This document shows, in pieces, positions 57,694-64,000 of a stretch of DNA of 64,000 nucleotides. Origin of the DNA: Hydrocarboniphaga effusa AP103. Its GTDB lineage: Bacteria; Pseudomonadota; Gammaproteobacteria; Nevskiales; Nevskiaceae. Position numbers and translations under genes: made by a program. Below the pieces are notes generated by a model that was not told the DNA's origin, searched no databases, and saw only the letters and a program-made list of their open reading frames with translations. The stretch covers positions 2,529,501-2,593,500 of the forward strand of contig NZ_AKGD01000001.1 in NCBI RefSeq assembly GCF_000271305.1. The letters are read 5' to 3'. Positions within the stretch are counted from its first letter, which is position 1. The number at the start of each line of letters is the position of its first letter.

Positions 57694-58485
57694 TCAGAAG
57701 CGCCGGCTGAGCCCCAGCACCACGCGGCCCATGCCGTTGCGGTCGGGTTCGAGCAGCGGGCTGCCGCGGAGTTCGTCGGGCAGGCGCTGGTACTCGATCG
57801 ACCCGAGCAGCTGCCAGTTCGACGCGCCGATCGCATGCGTCAGCGTCAGGCCGATCCTCGGCACGAACGCCGAGCCCGGCGAGTACGCGGGCACCCCGCG
57901 TGCGACTTCCGAGTCCAGGATTCCGAAGTAGTAGCCCGCGAGCCTGGAGGACAGGGCGCCGGCCCCGGCGCTGGCCGTGACCGCGGTTTGCGCCAAGCGC
58001 CACGTGTACCGGTAGTCGAGTCCCAGCTCGTAGCCATCGTGGACGCCGGAAACGTCGTGGACCGCCTCGATTGCGATCGAGCCCCAGGTCGAGCCGAAGC
58101 TCGCGCGAAAGCCGGCGTCGAGGGCATCGTCGCGATCGCGCAGCAGCTCGGGGTCCACGCCGTTGGCCAGCAGTTCGGAACGTCCGAGGTCATCGATGTC
58201 GAAGCCGCCGAGTCGCGGCGACAGCAGCGCATCGAGCTTGAACGGCGGCGCGTCATACAGATGCACGCCGGCCGAGATGCCGCGCAGGAACACGCGCTCG
58301 CCCTCGTAGCTGACCAGCGGAAAGGGCCGCAGCCGCGAGCCTTCGCCGGCATAGGGGCTGTCGATGAGCGCCGCGCCGACCCCGAGGGCCCAGTTGCGTG
58401 GCGGCGACGCGGGCTGCTGGCCGAACGCGGTGGCCGGAACGGCGAGAACAGCGAGCATTGCGAAGCTTCGTGCGGTGAGGTTCAT
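57694..58485 (-). CDS. MipA/OmpV family outer-membrane protein
   Basis: A 263-residue protein: signal peptide (MNLTARSFAMLAVLAVPATAFG), then the MipA/OmpV pattern NWALGVGAALIDSPYAGEGS, FPLVSYEGERVFLRGISAGVHLY, and a final strand GRVVLGLSRRF. The family includes the MltA-interacting scaffold MipA and outer-membrane barrels. ATG 58485 overlaps the preceding transporter stop (ATGA), so it is coupled to copy B of the carrier. Confidence 0.88.
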   Translation of the reverse strand: MNLTARSFAMLAVLAVPATAFGQQPASPPRNWALGVGAALIDSPYAGEGSRLRPFPLVSYEGERVFLRGISAGVHLYDAPPFKLDALLSPRLGGFDIDDLGRSELLANGVDPELLRDRDDALDAGFRASFGSTWGSIAIEAVHDVSGVHDGYELGLDYRYTWRLAQTAVTASAGAGALSSRLAGYYFGILDSEVARGVPAYSPGSAFVPRIGLTLTHAIGASNWQLLGSIEYQRLPDELRGSPLLEPDRNGMGRVVLGLSRRF

Positions 58486-59879
58486 TGTTGTGGCGCTTGC
58501 GGTGAGGGCGGAGAGGGAACTCGGGCGATTCGCGGTGGCGGCTCGGCGGCCGGGGCGATATGGCCCGGCGGCGGCTGTCGCGCCTGCTCGCGCCCGAGCC
58601 AGATGCCGAGCGCGGCCCAGAGCGCCGCCAGCGGGACGACCACGCTGGCCAGGCCACCCAAGGCCAGCCCGAGCCGCCCGAGCAGGCCCTCGGTCTGCGC
58701 GCCGACGAGGTCGCCGGTGCGGTAGATGAAGGTGTCGACGAAGGCCTTGGCCTTGTACTTGTCCTCCCGGCTGACCGCGGTGAACAGCGCTTCGCGCGCG
58801 GGCCGGGTGATGCCGCGCTGCACCGCGCGGTTGGTGGCTTCGAGCAGGATCAGCACGACGAACGATCCGTAGATCGCCAGCCCGATGAAGCCGAGCGCGC
58901 TGGCGACCGGCAGGATCGCCAGTGCCACGCCGAGGCCGAAGCGCCGGATGATCCTGCCGGTCAGGGTGAGCTGCAGCGCGAGCACCGCGACCTGCGTCCA
59001 CATGTCGATGCTGCCGAGCAGCGCCGCGCGCGCATCGAGGCTGTCCGACACCGTCGCGACCATCTGCAGGCGGGTGAAGTAGATGAAGGTGCCGAGCATG
59101 CTCATGAGCAGGACGTAGCCGGCGATGCCCGCCAGGTAGGGCGAGCGGAACACCGCCCGCAGTCCTGCCCAGGCGCTGCCGCCGATGCGCTCGTTCTCGC
59201 TGGCGGGTGCGGAGCCGGCGCCGCGTGGGACCGGCGCCGCGCGGTCCGGAGCGACGCGCACGAGCAGCCGTGCCGCGGCCAGCGCCAGCAGCAGGAAGCC
59301 GCCCGCCACCAGCAGCAGGCTCGGCGTGCCGAGCGGCCGGGCGAGTTGCGAGGTGAGCCAGGGGCCGAAGATGGCGCCGAGCGTGCCGCCCACCGAGATC
59401 AGGGCAAACAGGCGCTTGCCCTGTTCGGTGGTGAAGCGGTCGGCCAGCAGCGCCCAGAACACCATCGTGGCGAACAGGTTGAACACGCTGAACCAGACGT
59501 AGAACAGCTGGCCGCTGCGCTGTCCGACCGAGCCCGGCGCGAATACCAATAGCGCCCAGAAACCGACCAGGCTCAGGACGAAGAATCCGTAGGTCACCGC
59601 GATGAACTGCAGCCGTCGCAGCCGGCTCACGAGCCAGCCGAACAGCGGGTTCACCGCGAGCGTCAGCAAACCGGTGCCGACGAACAGCCAGCGGATGCTC
59701 TCGATGCCGCGCTGCATGCCCAGGGCGTCGCGAGCGGGCCGCAGCAGCATCAGCGCGGTGAGCACGCAGAAGAAAAACAGCGAGGCGATCAGTACCGGCC
59801 TGATTTCCTCGCGCCGGAGGTTCAGCAGGCTCAGTGGCAGGCGCGGTCGCGGTCGTGCGGGTTTCGGAGTTCGGCTCAT
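58482..59879 (-). CDS. ATP/ADP translocase-like (MFS) transporter, copy B
   Basis: A 465-residue membrane carrier, paralogous to 55341-56711 with the same LFFFCVLTALMLLRPARDAL block (about 34-53), SVGGTLGAIFGPWLT and GITRPAREALFTAVSRED. It has a Pro-rich C-terminal tail (QPPPGHIAPAAEPPP) not found in copy A. It starts 91 bases after the SDR gene and overlaps the MipA gene by ATGA. Substrate unknown. Confidence 0.85.
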   Translation of the reverse strand: MSRTPKPARPRPRLPLSLLNLRREEIRPVLIASLFFFCVLTALMLLRPARDALGMQRGIESIRWLFVGTGLLTLAVNPLFGWLVSRLRRLQFIAVTYGFFVLSLVGFWALLVFAPGSVGQRSGQLFYVWFSVFNLFATMVFWALLADRFTTEQGKRLFALISVGGTLGAIFGPWLTSQLARPLGTPSLLLVAGGFLLLALAAARLLVRVAPDRAAPVPRGAGSAPASENERIGGSAWAGLRAVFRSPYLAGIAGYVLLMSMLGTFIYFTRLQMVATVSDSLDARAALLGSIDMWTQVAVLALQLTLTGRIIRRFGLGVALAILPVASALGFIGLAIYGSFVVLILLEATNRAVQRGITRPAREALFTAVSREDKYKAKAFVDTFIYRTGDLVGAQTEGLLGRLGLALGGLASVVVPLAALWAALGIWLGREQARQPPPGHIAPAAEPPPRIARVPSPPSPQAPQQ

Positions 59880-59970
59880 GGGGGACAGGTCGGATCAGGG
59901 CGCCCTTGGCGATCGCGGGGCGCAGCGGTCTGCACCGCCGCGGTGTCGCGGCGGCGGCGGAGTCGGGCGA

Positions 59971-61077
59971 TCAGTTGGCGGTCGACGGATAGCGCGTGCG
60001 GCTGAGCGCTTCGCTGAGCGTCCACAGACGGGCCTGGGCCTGGGCATCGCTGGCGGCCTCGGGCACCTTGGCCAGGCCCAGGTCGCCCCGCGTTTCCATC
60101 AGGCCGGTGGGGCCGTAGTAGGCGCCGCCGCGGGCGTCCGCCGCGGTGGCGGCGAACAGTGTCGGCAAGGCGCCGTTGGCCGACGGCTGGTACAGGAACG
60201 GCAGGTGGCGGCGCGTGAATCCCGCGAGACCGCCGTGATTGACCAGCAGGTCGGTGCGCGAAACACCGGGATGCGAGGCGATGCTCTGGATGCCCCAGCC
60301 GGCCGCGTCGCTCTGGCGCTGCAATTCGAGGGCGAACATCAGGCAGGCCAGCTTGGATTGCGCATAGGCCGCGAACGGGTCATAGGCCTGCGTGTACTGC
60401 AGGTCATCGAACTGGATGCCGCCGCGGCTCGCGGCGATGCTCGACAGCGTGACCACGCGCGGGGCGGCCGCTTTCTGCAGCAGCGGCAGCAGCTCGGCGG
60501 TCAGCGCGAAGTGGCCCAGGTAATTGACGGCGAACTGCATCTCGAAGCCGTCCGCCGAGGTGATGCGCTTGGGCGGTTCCATGATGCCGGCGTTGTTGAT
60601 GAGGCCGTCGAGGCGGGGCAGCGTCGCGTTCAGGCGTTCGCTGAGCGCGCGCACCGAGGCGAGGTCGGCCAGGTCGAAGGCTTCGAACTGCACCTGCGCA
60701 TTGGGGGTCTCCTTCCTGATGTTGGCGATCGCCTCCTGTCCGCGCTCGGGATTGCGGGCCGCGATCACCACCTGCGCGCCGGCGGCCGCCAGCGCCTTGG
60801 CGCTTTCGTAGCCGATGCCGCTGGTTCCGCCGGTGACCACGAACACGCGCCCCTGTTGCGAGGGCATGTCGGCCAGGCTCCAGTCCGGCTTGGGCTGGCC
60901 GTTGGCGACCGTACCGCTGGTGGAGCACGCCGAGATCGCCAGCAGCCCGACCGAAGCCAGGGCGGTTCGCCACCGCCGGAGCGCCGGGCGGGCCATGGAA
61001 TCGGGTGTCGCGGTTTCGGCGGCACGGGTCGCGGACCCGGATCGGGAGAAGGGGTTGGAAGCTGTCGAGAGGGTCAT
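59971..61077 (-). CDS. lipoprotein-like short-chain dehydrogenase/reductase
   Basis: A 368-residue SDR with a TGGTSGIG nucleotide motif (about 81-88), NNAGIMEPP, catalytic Ser in TLSSIAASRG, and YAQSK (Tyr-x-x-x-Lys), close to the retinol-dehydrogenase/protochlorophyllide-reductase-type SDRs. Unusually, an export segment precedes it: LRRWRTALASVGLLAISACS with a lipobox, predicting acylated Cys at about 51. The ATG at 61077 has an AAGG site; ATG 60996 is an alternative. It is the first gene of the operon and faces a PmrA-like box. Confidence 0.85.
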   Translation of the reverse strand: MTLSTASNPFSRSGSATRAAETATPDSMARPALRRWRTALASVGLLAISACSTSGTVANGQPKPDWSLADMPSQQGRVFVVTGGTSGIGYESAKALAAAGAQVVIAARNPERGQEAIANIRKETPNAQVQFEAFDLADLASVRALSERLNATLPRLDGLINNAGIMEPPKRITSADGFEMQFAVNYLGHFALTAELLPLLQKAAAPRVVTLSSIAASRGGIQFDDLQYTQAYDPFAAYAQSKLACLMFALELQRQSDAAGWGIQSIASHPGVSRTDLLVNHGGLAGFTRRHLPFLYQPSANGALPTLFAATAADARGGAYYGPTGLMETRGDLGLAKVPEAASDAQAQARLWTLSEALSRTRYPSTAN

Positions 61078-61161
61078 GTGTTTAACCTTGCGGTGGAGGG
61101 ACGCCGGCTGGTGCGCACATCGGCGCGGGGAGCCGTCGGGTTCGCAGTCTGTGCAGCCGCG

Positions 61162-61178
61162 ATTAAATTGCCTTTAAG
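61162..61178 (-). promoter_or_regulatory. PmrA-box-like direct repeat, SDR side
   Basis: Minus-strand text reads CTTAAA-GGCAA-TTTAAT, two hexamers separated by five bases, matching the PmrA/QseB pattern CTTAAT-N5-CTTAAT at 9 of 12 or better. It lies 85-101 bases upstream of the SDR start and faces the operon. Confidence 0.5.
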
Positions 61179-61220
61179 CCGAAGGTGGCCGTAACCAATT
61201 GATCGGAGATGAAAAATCGG

Positions 61221-61237
61221 CTTAATGCGATCCTAAT
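61221..61237 (+). promoter_or_regulatory. PmrA-box-like direct repeat, regulator side
   Basis: Plus-strand text reads CTTAAT-GCGAT-CCTAAT, with five-base spacing and 11 of 12 matches to CTTAAT-N5-CTTAAT. It lies 46-62 bases upstream of the response-regulator start, suggesting autoregulation. A palindrome TTCCGATATCGGAA follows at 61237-61250. Confidence 0.6.
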
Positions 61238-61282
61238 TCCGATATCGGAAAATCACCGATTGCTCCCCTTGCCGGCGTCGCC

Positions 61283-61948
61283 ATGGACACCATCCTTCTC
61301 GTCGAAGACGACCCCATGCTGGGCCAGGCGCTGACCGCGGCGCTGGGCCAGGAAGGCTGGCGCGTCGTCCATTGCCAGGACGCCGCCTGCGCGCGAACGG
61401 CCCTGATCGATCACGCCTTCGTCGCGGTGCTGCTCGACCTGGGCTTGCCGCGCGGCTCCGGCCTCGAGGTGCTGGCGACGATGCGCGGCCGCTACGATCC
61501 GACGCCCGTGTTGATCATCACCGCGCGCGACCAGCTCAGCGACCGCGTGCGCGGGCTCGACGCCGGCGCCGACGACTACATCGTCAAGCCGTTCCAGCGC
61601 GACGAGATGCTGGCCCGGCTGCGCGCGGTGCTGCGTCGCAGCCGCGGAGCCGTGACGCCGGTGCTGCGCTGGCGCGACGTCGAGCTCGACCCCGCGGCGC
61701 AGCTGGTGACCCGCGGCGGCAAGCGGGTCGGTCTCAGCGCGAACGAATTCCGCATCCTGCTGACGCTGTTCGAGTCGAGAGGCCGGGTGCTCAGCCGCGA
61801 TCAGCTGCAGGATCGCCTCTACGGCAGCGATTCGGAGATCGGCAGCAACACCGTGGCGGTCTACGTGCACCAGCTGCGCCGCAAGCTCGGCGACGGCGTC
61901 GTGGTGACCGAGCTGGGCTTCGGCTATCGCGCCGGAGACGAGGCCTGA
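61283..61948 (+). CDS. OmpR-family response regulator (PmrA/QseB-like)
   Basis: A 221-residue two-component regulator. The receiver domain has the acidic pair in VEDDP, the phosphorylated Asp52 (VAVLLDLGLPRGSG), and Lys at VKPF; the winged-helix domain shows LSANEFRILLTLF and the SNTVAVYVHQLRRKLG recognition helix. It overlaps the histidine kinase gene by one base. It is the likely activator or repressor of both divergent units through the boxes at 61162-61237. Confidence 0.93.
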   Translation: MDTILLVEDDPMLGQALTAALGQEGWRVVHCQDAACARTALIDHAFVAVLLDLGLPRGSGLEVLATMRGRYDPTPVLIITARDQLSDRVRGLDAGADDYIVKPFQRDEMLARLRAVLRRSRGAVTPVLRWRDVELDPAAQLVTRGGKRVGLSANEFRILLTLFESRGRVLSRDQLQDRLYGSDSEIGSNTVAVYVHQLRRKLGDGVVVTELGFGYRAGDEA

Positions 61949-63375
61949 TGCGCGCGCTGCGGACGCGCTTGCTGGTCACGCTCGCGGCCGTGATCTTCGT
62001 CGCCTGGGGCAGCTGGTTCGGGCTCCAGTACCTCGAAATGTGGGCGCAGCAGTGCGGAGAAGCCGACAACATGCTGCGCGATGTCGGCGAACGGATCCTG
62101 CAATCGCTGCCCGAGGACATCGCCACCGCGGGTCGCCAGCAGCGGCTCGTGCTCGGTGGCGATGCGGCGCCGACGCGCGGCAAGTTCTCGGCGCTCGGCT
62201 TCCAGGTCTGGGAGCACGGCAGCGGGCGGCGGCTGATGTCCTCGCGCCCGGCGCCCGAATCCGCGATCGTCCCGAACTTCGCGGACGGCTACTCGGACGC
62301 GATCGTCGCGGGCGAGCCCTGGCGGGTGTTCGCGGTCAGCGATGCGCAGGCGCGGGTGCAGGTGCAGGTGGGCCTGCCGCAGTCCGCGCTGTATGCGGAG
62401 TTGCGGCGCTGGTTCGGGGCCAGCGTCGGCACGGCGCTGCTGCTGTTGCTCGGCATCGGCATCGCGATCTGGCTGGTGATCCATTGGTCACTGCGGCCGG
62501 TGCTGCAGGTCAGCGAATCGCTCGCCAGGCGCGCGCCGATGGACCTGACGCCGCTGCCCGAGCGCGGCCTGCCGGAAGAATTCACGCCTCTGGTGCGCTC
62601 GTTCAATCACTCGATGTCGCGGCTCGCGCAGGCGCTGCAGCACGAGCGCGATTTTCTCGGCGAAGCCGCGCACGAGTTGCGCACGCCGCTGGCCGCGCTG
62701 CTGGCCCAGGCGCAGGTACTGCAGCACGCGGGCGACCGCGACGAGGCGCGCCAGGCGCTCGACCACCTCGTCGCCGGCATCGAGCGAACCTCGCGGCTCG
62801 CGCAGCAGCTGCTCGACGCCGCGCGGGTGGAAGCCGGCGGCAGCTCCGCGCGCGCGGCGGACGTCGACCTGGCCCTGGTCGCCGGCATGGTCGCCGACGA
62901 ATTCGAACTGCTCGCGCTGCGCAACGACCAGTCGATCGAAGTCGAAGCCGGCCACGCGCCGGTGCACGGCGATATCGACGACCTCGGCATCCTGGTGCGC
63001 AACCTGCTCGACAACGCGCTGCGCCACGGCGGCCCCGGCACGCGCGTGCGTGTGGAGACGCGCGTCGAGGTCGAGGAGGACGCGCGAATGGCGACGCTGA
63101 TCGTCGCCGACGATGGTCCGGGCATCGCCCATGGCGATCGCGAGCGCGTGTTCGAGCGCTTCTACCGCGCCGGCGACGGCCTTCGCGCACAGGGCATCGG
63201 CATGGGCCTGTCGCTGGTCGAGCGCGTGGTCGCCGCGCATGGCGGCCGCCTGTACAGCGGCGTCGGGCTCGACGGCCGTGGCTTCGGCGTCGAGATCCGC
63301 TTGCCCATGAGCGCCGCGGGCCGAACCCAGGCCGATCGACTCGGCGCCGCCCAGGCTGCGATGATCGATGGATGA
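61948..63375 (+). CDS. sensor histidine kinase (QseC/PmrB-like)
   Basis: A 475-residue membrane sensor. TM1 is at about 8-28 and TM2 at about 158-178, enclosing a periplasmic sensor of about 130 residues; a HAMP-like linker follows. The H-box EAAHELRTPLAALL contains phospho-accepting His242; the N-box NLLDNALRHGG and G-boxes DDGPGI and GIGMGLSL complete the kinase. Overlaps are TGATG with the regulator and ATGA with arfB. The signal is unknown; QseC/PmrB kinases sense cations, polymyxin or small molecules. Confidence 0.93.
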   Translation: MRALRTRLLVTLAAVIFVAWGSWFGLQYLEMWAQQCGEADNMLRDVGERILQSLPEDIATAGRQQRLVLGGDAAPTRGKFSALGFQVWEHGSGRRLMSSRPAPESAIVPNFADGYSDAIVAGEPWRVFAVSDAQARVQVQVGLPQSALYAELRRWFGASVGTALLLLLGIGIAIWLVIHWSLRPVLQVSESLARRAPMDLTPLPERGLPEEFTPLVRSFNHSMSRLAQALQHERDFLGEAAHELRTPLAALLAQAQVLQHAGDRDEARQALDHLVAGIERTSRLAQQLLDAARVEAGGSSARAADVDLALVAGMVADEFELLALRNDQSIEVEAGHAPVHGDIDDLGILVRNLLDNALRHGGPGTRVRVETRVEVEEDARMATLIVADDGPGIAHGDRERVFERFYRAGDGLRAQGIGMGLSLVERVVAAHGGRLYSGVGLDGRGFGVEIRLPMSAAGRTQADRLGAAQAAMIDG

Positions 63376-63788
63376 TAACGCTCACGCCCACCGTCGAATT
63401 ACCTGATGACAGCATCGAGCTGTCTGCCATGCGCGCGCAGGGCGCGGGCGGCCAGCACGTCAACAAGACCTCGTCGGCCGTGCAGCTGCGCTTCGACATC
63501 CGCGCCTCGGTGCTGCCCGAGGACTGGAAGCAGCGCCTGCTCGCCAAGCGCGATCACCGCATTACCGAAGACGGGCTCGTCGTCATCAAGTCGCAGCAGT
63601 TCCGCAGCCAGGAAATGAATCGCGAGGCCGCCATCGAGCGCCTGCGCGTGCTGCTGCTATCGGTGTCGGTTGCGCCGAAAGCACGCAAGGCCACCAGGCC
63701 GACTGCGGCATCCAAGCGCAAGCGGCTCGAGAGCAAGCAGCGCCAGGGACGCATCAAGGCGCTGCGGTCTTCGAAGGGTGACGATTAG
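63372..63788 (+). CDS. arfB: alternative ribosome-rescue factor ArfB
   Basis: A 138-residue peptidyl-tRNA hydrolase that rescues stalled ribosomes. The catalytic GGQ motif is at residues 26-28 (QGAGGQHVNKTSSAV), and the basic C-terminal tail (KRKRLESKQRQGRIKALRSS) inserts into the empty mRNA channel in known family members. ATG 63372 overlaps the histidine kinase stop (ATGA), so it is coupled, which is an unusual neighbour for arfB. Confidence 0.95.
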   Translation: MITLTPTVELPDDSIELSAMRAQGAGGQHVNKTSSAVQLRFDIRASVLPEDWKQRLLAKRDHRITEDGLVVIKSQQFRSQEMNREAAIERLRVLLLSVSVAPKARKATRPTAASKRKRLESKQRQGRIKALRSSKGDD

Positions 63789-63792
63789 GCGA

Positions 63793-64000
63793 TCAGGGCT
63801 GTAGCCGGGCGAGCGGAGTGGGGAGCTGTTCGCTGGTGAGGTAAAGCGCATCGCGGCTGCCGCGATCGAAGCTGCCGGCCTCGATCTGCGGATAGTCCGG
63901 CAGATCGAAGCGGCTCGGTTCGTGTGCCAACGCCTGTGCCCAGCTTTCGCCATCGGCGCGATCGTAGAAATAGCCGTCGAGCAAGGTGCCGACGTAGACG
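63793..64000 (-). CDS. hypothetical protein, C-terminal part
   Basis: The last 69 codons of a minus-strand gene whose start lies beyond the window. The visible residues include a VGTLLDGYFYDRADGESW stretch and DLPDYPQIEAGSFDRGSRDA. No family is recognised. It converges with arfB, four bases apart. Confidence 0.55.
   Translation of the reverse strand, partial: VYVGTLLDGYFYDRADGESWAQALAHEPSRFDLPDYPQIEAGSFDRGSRDALYLTSEQLPTPLARLQP

Overview
The window is a high-GC, gene-dense bacterial chromosome segment with no rRNA, CRISPR array, prophage or intact insertion sequence. The gene order Nudix/TMP-synthase, yacG, zapD, coaE, pilD, pilC, pilB, together with a PilB/PilC/PilD type IV pilus and a CC0125/CC1285-type lipoprotein, points to a gammaproteobacterium, most likely of the order Lysobacterales (Xanthomonadales). 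This placement is an inference from gene order and protein flavour; genus and species cannot be read from the sequence.

Layout. 1-6.1 kb: end of a Nudix hydrolase, then the minus-strand block pilB-pilC-pilD-coaE-zapD-yacG (pilus assembly ATPase, platform, prepilin peptidase, CoA synthesis, cell division, gyrase inhibitor). 6.3-9 kb: a SulP anion transporter coupled to a spermidine-synthase-like protein, and a 58-residue ribbon-helix-helix protein. 9.2-10.6 kb: the major pilin pilA with a sigma-54 promoter, followed by the decayed remains of what looks like an MntA/HepT toxin-antitoxin pair. 10.6-25 kb: housekeeping and envelope genes (leuS, lptE, DUF481, ferredoxin, def, mltF, tRNA-Ser(CGA), fbp, SH3-domain protein, OmpW, sirtuin, slyX, msrA, two probable stress proteins, a UPF0104-type membrane protein). 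25-36.8 kb: an EamA exporter, then a cluster encoding a glycosyltransferase fused to UDP-galactopyranose mutase, a GH1-like protein and an ABC exporter, then a metallophosphoesterase, a diacylglycerol-kinase-like protein, a YihY/BrkB protein, an MpaB-type oxygenase and an auxin-efflux-type carrier. 36.8-53.7 kb: miscellaneous accessory genes (DUF4403, lipoprotein, MBL hydrolase, S9 peptidase, second DUF481 protein, Na+/H+ antiporter, trehalase, LysR regulator with divergent oxidoreductase, hydrolases, cold-shock protein, OsmC).

53.9-64 kb holds what I consider the most interesting region. A six-gene minus-strand operon encodes a lipoprotein-like short-chain dehydrogenase, two paralogous ATP/ADP-translocase-like carriers each translationally coupled to an exported protein (a MipA/OmpV outer-membrane protein and an alpha/beta hydrolase), and a DUF2306 membrane protein. 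It diverges from a QseBC/PmrAB-like two-component system, and the shared promoter region carries a PmrA-box-like direct repeat facing each way. The arrangement suggests a regulated envelope or lipid/small-molecule handling system of unknown substrate. The glycosyltransferase-Glf/GH1/ABC cluster is the second candidate for an undescribed system, probably producing and exporting a galactofuranose-containing glycan or glycolipid.
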